Shown piece by piece: positions 17,972-27,573 of a DNA stretch of 49,520 nt. Every line of letters begins with the position of its first letter. The stretch's first letter is position 1. This stretch comes from Bacteroidales bacterium (GTDB lineage Bacteria > Bacteroidota > Bacteroidia > Bacteroidales > UBA932): positions 1 to 49,520 of the forward strand of contig JAEELG010000115.1 of NCBI GenBank assembly GCA_016288775.1, read 5' to 3'. Position numbers and translations under genes: made by a program. Under the pieces are notes generated by a model that ran no database searches, had not been told where the DNA came from, and was given only the letters and a program-made list of their open reading frames with translations.

Positions 17972-19105
17972 ATGTTCAAATTCGTCCGCACATCCAAAGA
18001 CACAGCATCCTCCGCCCGGACCGGCGTGCTCCATACCGGCCACGGCGAGATACGCACGCCGGTTTTCATGCCGGTGGGCACAGTTGGATCCGTCAAGGGC
18101 GTGTACCACAGGGACCTCAAGGACGACATAAAGGCCGAGATAATCCTTGGCAATACCTACCACCTTTACCTGCGTCCCGGGCTCGACATACTTCGCGCCG
18201 CAGGCGGTCTGCATCAGTTCGAGAACTGGGACCGCCCCATCCTGACCGACAGCGGCGGTTTCCAGGTCTTCAGCCTGGCCACGATCCGCAAGATCACCCC
18301 TGAAGGCTGCAAGTTCCAGTCGCATATCGACGGCTCCCGCCACATGTTCACGCCCGAGAACAACGTGGACACCCAGCGCATCATCGGCGCCGACATCATG
18401 ATGGCGCTCGACGAGTGCTGCCCCGGCGACGCCGACCGCCAGTACGCAGCCAAGTCATTGAAACTCACCCAGGGCTGGCTGGAACGCTACGCCGCTCGAT
18501 TCAGGGAAACTGAGCCTCTGTACGGATACGGACAGACCTTCTTCCCCATCATCCAGGGGTGCACATATCCCGACCTGAGGGTGGAAGCGGCCGAGCACGC
18601 GCTGCAGTTCGCTGAGGCCGGAATCGCCATAGGCGGACTGGCTGTCGGCGAACCCACCGAGGTGATGTACGAAATGCTCGAGACGCTCGACCCGGTAATC
18701 CCGCAGGACAAGGCCCGCTACCTCATGGGCGTGGGCACGCCAGCCAACATCCTGGAAGGCATAGCCCGCGGCGTGGACATGTTCGACTGCGTGATGCCCA
18801 CACGTAACGGCCGCAACGGCATGCTGTTCACATGGGACGGCATCATGAACATGCGCAACGCAAAGTGGGCGGAGGACTTCTCCCCCATCGACCCGAAAGG
18901 CACGTCTTTTGTGGACAAAACCTACTCGCGCGCATACCTGCACCACCTGTTCATCGCCGGCGAGATGTTTGCGGCAATGCTTGCCAGCGAGCATAATCTG
19001 GCATTCTACCTCGACCTCGTGCGCCAGGCACGGGAGCACATCGAGGCTGGTGATTTCGCTTCCTGGAAAGACGCGGCGGTGCGCCGCCTGACGCAAAGAC
19101 TGTAA
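17972..19105 (+). CDS. tgt: tRNA-guanine transglycosylase
   Basis: 377 residues. Active-site landmarks are D93 in LTDSGGFQVFS, GGLAVGE and the nucleophile D272 in FDCVMPTRNGRNGML. The enzyme exchanges guanine-34 of certain tRNAs for preQ1, a step to queuosine. The usual zinc cysteines CxCxxC before YSRAYLHHL are absent: the aligned residues are G310, S312 and D315. I recall the same replacement in Bacteroides Tgt, so it is probably a lineage trait and not decay. The stop overlaps the next start (TAATG). Confidence 0.96.
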   Translation: MFKFVRTSKDTASSARTGVLHTGHGEIRTPVFMPVGTVGSVKGVYHRDLKDDIKAEIILGNTYHLYLRPGLDILRAAGGLHQFENWDRPILTDSGGFQVFSLATIRKITPEGCKFQSHIDGSRHMFTPENNVDTQRIIGADIMMALDECCPGDADRQYAAKSLKLTQGWLERYAARFRETEPLYGYGQTFFPIIQGCTYPDLRVEAAEHALQFAEAGIAIGGLAVGEPTEVMYEMLETLDPVIPQDKARYLMGVGTPANILEGIARGVDMFDCVMPTRNGRNGMLFTWDGIMNMRNAKWAEDFSPIDPKGTSFVDKTYSRAYLHHLFIAGEMFAAMLASEHNLAFYLDLVRQAREHIEAGDFASWKDAAVRRLTQRL

Positions 19106-20199
19106 TGGACCTGAAGCCGAAAATACTGGACCGCTACATAATGAAGAAGTTCCTCACGACCTTCTTCATCGCATTGCTTATCATCATCCTGATAGTCATT
19201 ATATTCGACATATCGGAGAAGATTGAGAAGTTCGTCGAGCACGAGGTGCCGCTGCAGTCCATCATCTTCGACTACTACATCAACTTCATCCCGTACTTCA
19301 TAAACCTGTATTCCCCTTTGTTCGTGTTCATTACGGCGGTGTTCTTCACCTCCCGCATGGCTGCGAATTCGGAGATTATCGCCATCCTTTCGAGCGGGGT
19401 GAGCTACAGGCGCATGATGGTTCCGTACATGGTCTCCGCCGCGCTCATCGCGCTGTTCTCGCTCGGACTCAACCTCTATGTCATCCCCAGGGCCAACGCC
19501 GTACGCGTGCCGTTCGAAACCAAATACGTGGACCAGAACTACACCAAGTACAGCCGCAACAACGTCCACTACCAGATTGCCCCGGGACAGTTCGTATACG
19601 TGCAGGCCTTCAGCGCCTACAACAACACGGCCTACAAGTTCACCCTCGAGACCATCGAGGAAGGGCGCATGGTATCGAAGGTGACGGCAGAATCCGCGGT
19701 ATGGGACAGCACCCTCGACGGATGGCACCTGAGGCGCTACTTCATCCGCGACTATTCTAAGGGCCTCCAGGACAAGGTGCGTTGCGGCGACCAGCTCGAC
19801 ACGGTTATTGCGCTGAAACTGAGCGACTTCTACCGCAACCAGAAGACGGTGGAGACGCTCACCCACAAAGACCTTCAGACGCTCATCGACACGCAGAACA
19901 TGCGCGGCGACGCCAACGTGATGTATGCCCAGATCGAGAAGAACCGCCGCATGACACTCCCCTTCTCCGCGTTCATCCTGACCATAATGGCGGTGGCCCT
20001 GACCAGCCAGAAAAGAAGAGGAGGCATAGGATTCAACCTCGCACTGGGTATCGGCCTTGCCTTCCTCTACATTCTGTTCCTGAAGTTCAGCGAAATGTTC
20101 GTGTTTACCGGAACGCTGCCGGCGGGACTGGCCCTGTGGCTGCCGAACTTCGTCTATATCATTATCGCGGCCGTGCTCTACAAGCTGGCCCCGAAATAG
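19105..20199 (+). CDS. LptF/LptG family permease (YjgP/YjgQ)
   Basis: 364 residues. It opens with the family signature KILDRYIMKKFLTTFF, has three N-terminal membrane segments, a periplasmic beta-jellyroll-like region (about 135-265) and three C-terminal membrane segments. LptF/LptG, with the ATPase LptB, extract lipopolysaccharide from the inner membrane. The sequence does not settle whether this is the F or G type. It overlaps tgt by one base and ends 3 bases before the convergent potD stop. Confidence 0.9.
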   Translation: MDLKPKILDRYIMKKFLTTFFIALLIIILIVIIFDISEKIEKFVEHEVPLQSIIFDYYINFIPYFINLYSPLFVFITAVFFTSRMAANSEIIAILSSGVSYRRMMVPYMVSAALIALFSLGLNLYVIPRANAVRVPFETKYVDQNYTKYSRNNVHYQIAPGQFVYVQAFSAYNNTAYKFTLETIEEGRMVSKVTAESAVWDSTLDGWHLRRYFIRDYSKGLQDKVRCGDQLDTVIALKLSDFYRNQKTVETLTHKDLQTLIDTQNMRGDANVMYAQIEKNRRMTLPFSAFILTIMAVALTSQKRRGGIGFNLALGIGLAFLYILFLKFSEMFVFTGTLPAGLALWLPNFVYIIIAAVLYKLAPK

Positions 20200-20202
20200 C
20201 CG

Positions 20203-21498
20203 CTATCTGCGGTGCCTGCGGGATTTCCTGCGTCCCTTGAAGAACTTGCTGTATACCGCGAACGCGGCGAGGGCGACTATGAACACAGCCACCACCACCA
20301 TCGTCATACCGCTGGCGTTCTCGCCCTTCACGCGGCTCCACATGGCCACGAGTTCGGGTGTCCTGTCGCCCCAGTCGTGCTCCTGCGTGCTGCGCTCTAT
20401 GTCGGCCTTGTCGGGATAGAGCACGGGATTCACACACACAGATTCGGCTCCCGGACCGAAGAAATAGCTCAGGTCGATGGGGTCGTATTTCTCGTCGGTG
20501 AAAGCCTCGAGCACCTCGGGGGCGCCGCTCACTGACACATATCCGGTCACGTCCACGTTGCGGATAACGATGTCGGGACGGCTCATGAAATTGATCCAGT
20601 ACTTGGCGGCGGTGATGTTCTGGGCGAACTTGGGAATCACCCAGCCGTCGAACCAGACTGCGAATCCTTCGCGGGGCAGCGAGTAACGAAGGTCCACGCC
20701 CATCTCCTCGGCTTCCTCGATGGCCCAAACCGCGTCGCCGCTCCAGTTCAGGCTCAGCCAACCGCGCTCCTGTGTCATCTGGTCCTTTCCGAAATCGGCC
20801 TCCCAGCCAGCCACGAGCGGCCTGACTTGCTTCATGTAGGCTTCCACAGCCTCCAGCGATTCGTCGGAAGAATCGTTCATCAGCTCGTCGAGGGTAACCT
20901 TGCCAGAAGCCACGTCGTCCCTGCGGAGATAGATGATGATCTGCGAGAAAACGTCGCGGGGAGAGTCCTTGATGAATATCTTGTCGGCGAACTTGGGATT
21001 GCGTATCACGTCCCAGGTGGACGCCTCCTCTGCGGTGACGTACTTGGCGTTGTAAAGTATGCCGGTGGTGCCCCACATATAGCCGACGGCATAGTCGTTG
21101 GCGTTGAAAGCTCCGCCGCTCATCTTGTTGAAACGGTCCCTGACGTACGGAGACAGGTTGTCGTCGATGTAATTGGGGGTGTCGCCGAAATCCCTGTCTA
21201 TGGGCAGCAACAGGTGGTTCTGAAGCATGCGCTCGATGATATAGTCGGAAGGACAGAGCACGTCGAAGTCTTCGTGCCCCTTCTCGACCTTGGAGAGCAT
21301 GGTTTCGTTGACGTCGAAAGTCTGGTAGATGACGCGGATATTCCGGCCGGTCTGTTCCTGATACCACTGTTCGAACTCGGGAATCACCGACTCGTCGATG
21401 TAGTCGGACCAGTTGTACACCTTCAGGATTTGGTCACGGTCCTGCATGCAGGCGCAAAGCATGGAAGCCGCAGCCAGGAAGACTAGGAATCTTTTCAT
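20203..21498 (-). CDS. potD: Polyamine ABC transporter substrate-binding protein, membrane-anchored
   Basis: 431 residues. The lipoprotein signal ends LCAC with Cys17 as the likely lipidated residue. The mature part is PotD-like (LKVYNWSDYIDESVIPEFEQWY, YAVGYMWGTTGILYN). The C-terminus is unusual: a hydrophobic segment at about 398-416 followed by a very basic tail (KGRRKSRRHRR), which predicts a second anchor in the inner membrane with the tail in the cytoplasm. It should deliver spermidine or putrescine to PotBC. It overlaps potC by four bases and is last in the operon. GC-rich alternate frames here are not genes. Confidence 0.92.
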   Translation of the reverse strand: MKRFLVFLAAASMLCACMQDRDQILKVYNWSDYIDESVIPEFEQWYQEQTGRNIRVIYQTFDVNETMLSKVEKGHEDFDVLCPSDYIIERMLQNHLLLPIDRDFGDTPNYIDDNLSPYVRDRFNKMSGGAFNANDYAVGYMWGTTGILYNAKYVTAEEASTWDVIRNPKFADKIFIKDSPRDVFSQIIIYLRRDDVASGKVTLDELMNDSSDESLEAVEAYMKQVRPLVAGWEADFGKDQMTQERGWLSLNWSGDAVWAIEEAEEMGVDLRYSLPREGFAVWFDGWVIPKFAQNITAAKYWINFMSRPDIVIRNVDVTGYVSVSGAPEVLEAFTDEKYDPIDLSYFFGPGAESVCVNPVLYPDKADIERSTQEHDWGDRTPELVAMWSRVKGENASGMTMVVVAVFIVALAAFAVYSKFFKGRRKSRRHRR

Positions 21499-22298
21499 TT
21501 GCTGTATTTTTTCTTGGTTTTCTCCTGGCGTACGTTAATGACTATCAGGAGGATAAGGACAATCAGGAATATAAGTGTCATGAGCGGACGCAGCTCGGGG
21601 GTAAGACCGCCCTTGCGCGCGTCGGCGTAGATGTAGGTAGAGAGGGTGTCAAGACCTATGGTTCCGCGGGTGAAGAAGGTCACGGCGAAGTCGTCGAGCG
21701 ACATGGTGAACGCCAGGATGAAACCGGAAACCATGCCGGGACGGAGCTCCGGAACGAGCACCTTCCACAGGGCCTTGGCGGGCGTTGCGCCCAGGTCGAG
21801 GGCGGCCTCGTAGATGTTGGGATTCATCTGCGAGAGCTTCGGGAGCACGCTGAGCACCACATACGGGGTGCAGAACGTTATGTGTGCGAGCACCACGGTG
21901 GCGTACCCCTGGGAAACCTTCAGGAACACGAAGAGCAGGAACAGCGACACACCGGTGATGATGTCAGGGTTGATCATCGGGATGTTGTTGAGCAGCTGCA
22001 TCGTCTGCTTCTTGCGGCCCTTCAGGTTATGGATGCCGATGGCGGCCACCGTTCCAAGAAGGGTGGATACGGCCGCAGCGATGAGGGCGATCAGGATGGT
22101 GTTGATGACCGCCGAAGTAAGCGCAGAACCGCCGTTCATCCCGCCCGTAAACAGATTGGCGTAGAGCTTGGTGGAGAATCCTGTCCAGCTGCCCAGCACC
22201 CTCGACTCGGTGAACGAGAAGATCGCTATGAACAGCAGCGGGGCGTAAAGCAGCGCCAGCAGGAAATACAGGTAAGCTTTTGCGAGAACTTTTTTCAT
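21495..22298 (-). CDS. potC: Polyamine ABC transporter permease PotC
   Basis: 267 residues with six hydrophobic segments and the binding-protein-dependent permease loop EAALDLGATPAKALWKVLVPEL that contacts the ATPase. The order potA-potB-potC-potD and the match to PotC make spermidine/putrescine import the best assignment. The start overlaps the potB stop by one base. Confidence 0.93.
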   Translation of the reverse strand: MKKVLAKAYLYFLLALLYAPLLFIAIFSFTESRVLGSWTGFSTKLYANLFTGGMNGGSALTSAVINTILIALIAAAVSTLLGTVAAIGIHNLKGRKKQTMQLLNNIPMINPDIITGVSLFLLFVFLKVSQGYATVVLAHITFCTPYVVLSVLPKLSQMNPNIYEAALDLGATPAKALWKVLVPELRPGMVSGFILAFTMSLDDFAVTFFTRGTIGLDTLSTYIYADARKGGLTPELRPLMTLIFLIVLILLIVINVRQEKTKKKYSK

Positions 22299-23068
22299 TA
22301 TATGAGCCCTCCTTCGGCTTCGGCCTGTTTGTTATCCCCCATGAGCGAGGTCAAACCAATGATTATCAACATGATGAACGCAAGTGCGGCGCCGTAGTTC
22401 CACATCGAGGAATTGATGTTTTCCTGGATGATGGTACCGAAGAGCTTGATCTTGTTGTTGGTGAGGAACTCGGATATGGCGAAGGTGCTCACGGTAGGCA
22501 TGAACACCATCAGCACGCCGCTCATCACGCCGGGCATGGAGAGAGGCACCGTAACCTTCCAGAATACCTTCCAGGGGGTGGCGCCCAGGTCTTCGGCGGC
22601 CTCGGCGTAGGAGCTGTCCATCTTCATCAGGATGTTGTAGATGGGATAGATCATGAACGGAATATAGTCGTACACCATACCGAAGAGCAGGGTGCCCTTT
22701 CCGAGGGTGAATCCGAGCATGTTGAAGAGTTCCGCCGTGGCCAGAGTACGCATGAGGGCGTTGATCCACATGGGCATGATAAAGAGCATCACCGTGACCG
22801 CGCTCCGGTTGAGTTTGCGGTTGGACAGTATCCAAGCCGCAGGGTATCCCAACAGGATGCAGATCAGGGTGTTCTCCAAAGCCACCTCAATCGAAAGCGC
22901 AAATGTCTGCAGGGAGTCTGAATCCGTGAAAAAACGGGTGATGTTCGAGAGCGTGAAATGCCCCGCCCCGTCCTGGAACGCATACAATACGATCAGCAGG
23001 AGGGGCAGCACCACGAACACCACCATGAAGATGAAGTACGGGAGGCTCCAGGTACTCCTCTTAACCAT
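22298..23068 (-). CDS. potB: Polyamine ABC transporter permease PotB
   Basis: 256 residues with six hydrophobic segments and the EAA-type loop [23 protein letters not shown]. The N-terminal [24 protein letters not shown] is typical of PotB. It overlaps the end of potA by eight bases and forms the permease heterodimer with PotC. Confidence 0.93.
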   Translation of the reverse strand: MVKRSTWSLPYFIFMVVFVVLPLLLIVLYAFQDGAGHFTLSNITRFFTDSDSLQTFALSIEVALENTLICILLGYPAAWILSNRKLNRSAVTVMLFIMPMWINALMRTLATAELFNMLGFTLGKGTLLFGMVYDYIPFMIYPIYNILMKMDSSYAEAAEDLGATPWKVFWKVTVPLSMPGVMSGVLMVFMPTVSTFAISEFLTNNKIKLFGTIIQENINSSMWNYGAALAFIMLIIIGLTSLMGDNKQAEAEGGLI

Positions 23069-24446
23069 TGCTTCTGCTCAGTTTGATGGCTCCGAAGGCA
23101 ATGTCGATGCCCACGAGGTCGCCCTTGTCCCAGATATCGTTGGTATCCACCCAGATATGGTCGCCGTCGTCGGTGAGGATGGTGAGGTGGTAATGATCGC
23201 CCTTGTAGAGCAGGAAATGGACTTCGCCTGCCAGACGGCCGTCGTCCTGGTGGTCCAGGAGTTCGACCTTGTCGAAATCGACTTCGGCCACGAGTTCGTC
23301 GCCTTCGGCGCAGCCCTCGGGAACCTTGCACTCCCAGTGGCGGCCGAGCATCTCGATGTGCTCGGCGTCGGACACCCTGGCCTTGAAGGTGTTGCAGGTA
23401 CGCTCCTTGTGCATTACCTGAATGTCGTTGGGACGTATCAGGAGGCCGACTTCGGAGCCTGGCTCGAAGGCGTTGTAGTCCTGCACCATGAGCTCATAGC
23501 CCGTGTCGGTCTCCACGAACATCTCGTAATGGACGCCTTTGAAGATGCATGACTTGACCTTGCCGCTGAACTGGGAGCCCTCCAGATGGTTCATGATGTA
23601 GACGTCCTCGGGGCGCACCACAACGTCAACGGGAACGTTCTCGCCGAAGCCTTCGTCGACGCAGTCGAACTCGTGCCCCATGAACTCCACCTTGCGGTCG
23701 CAGATCATGGTGCCGTTGAGGATGGTGGAATCGCCGATGAAGTCTGCGACGAACGAGTTGCAGGGTTCGTTGTAGATGTCGGTCGGAGTGCCTATCTGCT
23801 GTATCTTTCCCTCGTTCAGGACAACTATGGTGTCGGAGAGCGTAAGGGCCTCTTCCTGGTCGTGCGTGACATAGATGAAGGTGATACCCATCTTGCGGTG
23901 TATCTCCTTGAGTTCCATCTGCATATCCTTGCGCATCTTGAGGTCGAGTGCAGCCAGCGGCTCGTCGAGCAGGAGCACCTTGGGATAGTTCACAAGGGCG
24001 CGTGCTATGGCCACTCTCTGCTGCTGTCCGCCGGAGAGCGAATCGACGGAGCGGTCCTCGTAGTCGGTCATGGAAACCATCTTCAGCATCTTCTTCACGC
24101 GGACCTCGGTTTCCTTGGGCGGAACCTTCTGGAGCTTGAGTCCGAACGCTATGTTATCGTAGACGTCGAGATGCGGGAAAAGGGCGTAACACTGGAACAC
24201 GGTGTTCAGCGGACGCTCGTACGGAGGGATGCCGGAAATGTCCTTGCCCTCAAGCAGGATCTTGCCCTCGTCGGGGGCTATGAAACCGGCAATCTGGCGG
24301 AGCAGCGTGGTCTTGCCGCATCCGGAAGGGCCGAGAAGGGTGACGAACTCTCCCCTGCGCACATAGAAATTGATATCGTCCAGCACCTTTACGCCGCCGA
24401 ACGACTTGCTGAGGTGCTGAATATCGATGATATAGTCCTTTGCCAT
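23061..24446 (-). CDS. potA: Polyamine ABC transporter ATP-binding protein PotA
   Basis: 461 residues. The ABC domain has Walker [11 protein letters not shown]-loop, signature [15 protein letters not shown], Walker [13 protein letters not shown] and the switch His in THDQEEAL. The C-terminal part, from about 240, is longer than in E. coli PotA (about 378 residues) and appears to hold two TOBE-like beta modules ([14 protein letters not shown]... and [17 protein letters not shown]). It energises import through PotBC. It starts 3 bases after the stop of the outer-membrane barrel gene. Confidence 0.95.
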   Translation of the reverse strand: MAKDYIIDIQHLSKSFGGVKVLDDINFYVRRGEFVTLLGPSGCGKTTLLRQIAGFIAPDEGKILLEGKDISGIPPYERPLNTVFQCYALFPHLDVYDNIAFGLKLQKVPPKETEVRVKKMLKMVSMTDYEDRSVDSLSGGQQQRVAIARALVNYPKVLLLDEPLAALDLKMRKDMQMELKEIHRKMGITFIYVTHDQEEALTLSDTIVVLNEGKIQQIGTPTDIYNEPCNSFVADFIGDSTILNGTMICDRKVEFMGHEFDCVDEGFGENVPVDVVVRPEDVYIMNHLEGSQFSGKVKSCIFKGVHYEMFVETDTGYELMVQDYNAFEPGSEVGLLIRPNDIQVMHKERTCNTFKARVSDAEHIEMLGRHWECKVPEGCAEGDELVAEVDFDKVELLDHQDDGRLAGEVHFLLYKGDHYHLTILTDDGDHIWVDTNDIWDKGDLVGIDIAFGAIKLSRSNG

Positions 24447-24449
24447 CCT

Positions 24450-25481
24450 TTAAAGCGAAAGAAAAGTGAAGTTTACCTTGACACCGGCCATGGCCGTAAA
24501 AGCGTTCATACCCCAGTCCCAGCCGAGGGCGCCATGAACCTGCAACCACTCGAGAGGATGGTAATGCGCCGCTGCGCCCGCATTCAGGCCGTAGAGACCT
24601 CCGCGGGTGTATATGTTGCTCACCAGCTGGCAGTCGAACTTCTCCGACGGCGCGTAGGACACGCGCGGACGGAAAGTGTTGCCACGCAGGAATTCGCAAG
24701 GGGCCTCCTCGTCGTCGAAGTCGACGTCGGCGATGTTGTACCAGTCGAAGCCTATCGTAAAGTCGCCCAACTCAACCTGTTGCGCGAGCGCGACCAACCA
24801 TTCGAAACCGCCGTCGGGACGCTGTACCGCAGAGGCCGACCACATGTTGGCGAAGGGGCCGAAGCCGCCGTCGTACTTGAGCGAATAGGCAAAAAGCCCG
24901 CTGGCGAACGGACGCTCGCCAAAGGGAGATGTAACCATCTGCAGATACAGGGTGTTGTCCTCGTTGAAGGAGTAGCCCGCCTTTGCTCCCCACTGATAGC
25001 TGGGGAGGTTGTACCAGAGGTTCGACACCAGCAAGGGACTCTCTCCGGCCAGCATATAGTCCACATCGACGTCCCAGGCGTCGTATTCGAAGCCGCCGGA
25101 TGCGATGCAGTCCTTGCCGAGGGTGAAAGACCAGTTGCCGAAACTGAAATCGACGGTGGCTATGTCAAGCCAGTTGTTGGTGTTGGAATGGAGTGTTGAC
25201 GTGTACAGCGCCGCCGGATCGAGCGAGAGCCAGTGGTTGCTTACAGTGAATGAAACGTTGTCGGAAAGAGCCCCTTCCACAAGCGTGTAGATTGAAGTGT
25301 TGCCGAATGAATACCCGCTCGAAGCGTCGCCGCCGGTTTGCGGCTGAGTACTGAACCAGGGATTGAAGTCAAAACGCGGGATAACCTGGAATTCGGCATA
25401 CCTGCCGTTTTCCTCAGCCTCTTGCGAATGCGCAAGGAAGCATGGCAGCAAAGCTGCGAAGAACAAAAGCAGTTTCTTCAT
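24450..25481 (-). CDS. Outer-membrane porin-like beta-barrel, first gene of the pot operon
   Basis: 343 residues with a signal peptide (cleavage near AHSQ), then alternating amphipathic strands rich in aromatic residues throughout (NWLDIATVDFSFGNWSFTLGKD, YQWGAKAGYSF, FTIGFDWYNIADV), ending in a hydrophobic strand. This pattern fits an outer-membrane beta-barrel of porin type. I do not recognise a named family. It lies 3 bases upstream of potA under the operon promoter, so it may be the outer-membrane entry for polyamines; that is inference. Confidence 0.8.
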   Translation of the reverse strand: MKKLLLFFAALLPCFLAHSQEAEENGRYAEFQVIPRFDFNPWFSTQPQTGGDASSGYSFGNTSIYTLVEGALSDNVSFTVSNHWLSLDPAALYTSTLHSNTNNWLDIATVDFSFGNWSFTLGKDCIASGGFEYDAWDVDVDYMLAGESPLLVSNLWYNLPSYQWGAKAGYSFNEDNTLYLQMVTSPFGERPFASGLFAYSLKYDGGFGPFANMWSASAVQRPDGGFEWLVALAQQVELGDFTIGFDWYNIADVDFDDEEAPCEFLRGNTFRPRVSYAPSEKFDCQLVSNIYTRGGLYGLNAGAAAHYHPLEWLQVHGALGWDWGMNAFTAMAGVKVNFTFLSL

Positions 25482-25520
25482 TTCTGCACATAAAAAGGGT
25501 TTTAGTTAAACTTCAGACGA

Positions 25521-25550
25521 CAAAGGTACTAATTATTTGATGAAATCAAA
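25521..25550 (-). promoter_or_regulatory. Promoter of the barrel-pot operon with overlapping dyad
   Basis: On the minus strand a -33 TTTG (25547-25550) is followed after 18 bases by the -7 box TACCTTTG (25521-25528), a good Bacteroidota promoter 39 bases from the start codon. The perfect dyad ATTTGAT-GAA-ATCAAAT (25535-25551) covers the -33 element and could be an operator. Confidence 0.65.
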
Positions 25551-25586
25551 TCGTATACAAATTATTTAATAATAGAAAAATTTGTT

Positions 25587-25594
25587 TATCTTTG
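25587..25594 (+). promoter_or_regulatory. -7 promoter box for rnpB
   Basis: TATCTTTG matches TAnnTTTG and ends 13 bases before the P1 helix of the RNase P RNA. The -33 zone is AT-rich without a clear TTTG. Confidence 0.6.
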
Positions 25595-25607
25595 TACGAT
25601 TATACTT

Positions 25608-25917
25608 AAGGTGGGACGGTCTGCCGCGGCGTGAAGCCGAGGAAAGTCCGGACAGAACAGGGCGCCCCGCTGCGGAAAGCGCAGGTGGGGGTAACCTCAC
25701 GGAGGCCGTAACAGAGAACGACCGCCCGCAAGGGCAAGGGTGAAAACGCGAGGCAAGAGCTCACGACGCAGTGCAGCGATGCAATGCGGGTACGGCACCG
25801 GGGTCTGCAAGACCAAATATACTGACAGTTGAGGGCTGCCCGCCTGATGTCAGGGGGTAGGTTGCGTAGATAAATGGCAGAGTGAAACAGAAACCGGCTT
25901 ACGGTTCCACCTTTTTT
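25608..25917 (+). ncRNA. rnpB: RNase P RNA (bacterial class A)
   Basis: The conserved 5' element GAGGAAAGTCCGGAC is at 25639-25653 and its 3' partner ACAGAAACCGGCTTA at 25887-25901. The P1 helix pairs AAGGTGGGAC (25608-25617) with GTTCCACCTT (25904-25913), and TTTTTT follows for termination. The RNA is about 310 bases, rather compact. It is the catalytic part of RNase P, which trims tRNA 5' ends. Ends are approximate; the 5' end could be a few bases upstream. Confidence 0.95.
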
Positions 25918-25944
25918 GAGAACGAAAGAACACATAAAAACTAT

Positions 25945-27573
25945 ATGCCAGTCAAAAACGAGTTTGACGTCATAGTTATCGGCGGCGGTATTACCGGAGC
26001 CGGCACTGCGCGCGATTGCGCGATGCGCGGGCTGAAGGTGCTCCTGATAGAGCGCAACGATATCGCAACCGGAGCCACGGGGCGCAACCACGGCCTACTC
26101 CACTCCGGAGCCCGATATGCCGTCAAAGACAGCGAATCCGCGGAGGAATGCATCAGGGAGAACAAGATTCTCCGTGAGATAGCATCCAATTGCGTGGAAG
26201 ACACGGGCGGACTTTTCATTACCCTTCCGGAAGACGAAGAGTCGGGCTACGGCCTGGATTACCAGTCAAAGTTCCTCGAAGCCTGCACCAAAGCCGGCAT
26301 CGAGGCCAGGGCCATTTCCCCCAAGGAAGCCATCGAGATGGAGCCTTCCGTCAACCCTGCACTCATAGGCGCCGTGGTGGTTCCTGACGGTTCCGTGGAT
26401 CCGTTCCGACTCTGCGCCGCCAACGTCACCGACGCCGCGATGCACGGGGCAAAGGTCCTGGTTTACACTGAGTTCCTCGATTTCCTCCGCGAAGGCGACA
26501 CCATCCTGGGTGTGAAGGTGCTCGACACCCGCACCGGGCAGAAAGCCGAATACCGCGCCCCCGTCACAGTGAACGCGGCCGGCATCTGGGGCCACGGGGT
26601 GGCGGAAAAGGCCGGCGTCCATATCGGCATGTATCCCGCCAAGGGAGCTCTCCTGGTCTTCGGCCACAGGGTCAACAACGTAGTCATCAACCGCTGCCGC
26701 AAGTCCGCGGACGGCGACATCCTGGTGCCCGGCGACTCCGTCACCGTGATAGGCACTACATCCACCAAGGTTCCTTTCGAGGAGTGCGACCACATGGAGG
26801 TCACTCCCGACGAGGTGCGCCTGCTGCTCCGCGAGGGCTGCGCCCTGTGCCCCGCCCTTGCCGACACCCGCATTCTGCGCGCCTACGCCGGAGTCCGCCC
26901 GCTCGTCGCCGACGATTCCGATCCCACCGGCCGAAGCATCAGCCGCGGCATCGTGTGTCTCGACCACGAGACCCGCGACGGGCTCAAGGGTTTCGTGAGC
27001 ATCACCGGCGGCAAACTGATGACCTACCGCCTCATGGCCGAACTCGCCACCGACACCGTGTGCCGCAAGCTCGGTGTGAACAAGACCTGCAACACCGCCC
27101 ACACTCCCCTTCCGGGCTCCATGGACGGACGCATCGAAACGGTGAGCAAGCGCTTCGAAGGCGGAGCCACCGCAGGGCAGAAGGGCGCCGCGGGCCGCCA
27201 GGGCGACCTGGTGGGCAAGATACGCTTCGAGTCCGAAGAAGACAGGAAACTTATCTGCGAGTGCGAGAACGTCACGCTCGCCGAAATCAAATACGCCGTG
27301 CGCGAACTCGGCGTCCGCAACCTGGGAGACCTTCGCCGCCGCACCCGCGTGGGCATGGGCACCTGCCAGGGAACCTTCTGCATACGCAAGGCCGCAAAGG
27401 CCCTTGCCGAAGCGCTGGGGCAGCCCGAGCTCGCCGACAAACTGGCGGCCGATTACCTCGACGAGCGCTGGAAAGGCATGCGCGCCGTAGGCTGGGGCGA
27501 CACGCTCCGCGAAATGGAGTTCATGCAGCGCGTTTACAAATCCGGAAAACCCTATTCGTATGATGAAGTTTGA
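25945..27573 (+). CDS. glpA: Anaerobic glycerol-3-phosphate dehydrogenase subunit A
   Basis: 542 residues from MPVKNEFDVIV; an upstream in-frame Met falls inside the rnpB 3' end. The FAD motif GGGITGAG is at 13-20, the DAO-fold region has GATGRNHGLLHSGARYA, and a C-terminal BFD-like [2Fe-2S] domain carries CECEN...GTCQGTFC. It oxidises glycerol-3-phosphate to dihydroxyacetone phosphate and passes electrons through GlpB/GlpC to the quinone pool. Length equals the E. coli enzyme. It overlaps glpB by 11 to 14 bases. Confidence 0.96.
   Translation: MPVKNEFDVIVIGGGITGAGTARDCAMRGLKVLLIERNDIATGATGRNHGLLHSGARYAVKDSESAEECIRENKILREIASNCVEDTGGLFITLPEDEESGYGLDYQSKFLEACTKAGIEARAISPKEAIEMEPSVNPALIGAVVVPDGSVDPFRLCAANVTDAAMHGAKVLVYTEFLDFLREGDTILGVKVLDTRTGQKAEYRAPVTVNAAGIWGHGVAEKAGVHIGMYPAKGALLVFGHRVNNVVINRCRKSADGDILVPGDSVTVIGTTSTKVPFEECDHMEVTPDEVRLLLREGCALCPALADTRILRAYAGVRPLVADDSDPTGRSISRGIVCLDHETRDGLKGFVSITGGKLMTYRLMAELATDTVCRKLGVNKTCNTAHTPLPGSMDGRIETVSKRFEGGATAGQKGAAGRQGDLVGKIRFESEEDRKLICECENVTLAEIKYAVRELGVRNLGDLRRRTRVGMGTCQGTFCIRKAAKALAEALGQPELADKLAADYLDERWKGMRAVGWGDTLREMEFMQRVYKSGKPYSYDEV

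Noticed and set aside
20162..21367. 401-codon frame overlapping potD on the same strand
   Set aside because: Arg/His-rich alternate frame; PotD frame has signal peptide and family motifs.
23586..25199. 537-codon open frame antisense to potA and the barrel gene
   Set aside because: No recognisable motif; the opposite strand holds PotA with all ABC motifs.
25606..26091. 161-codon frame antisense to the rnpB region
   Set aside because: The plus strand is clearly RNase P RNA followed by the glpA start.
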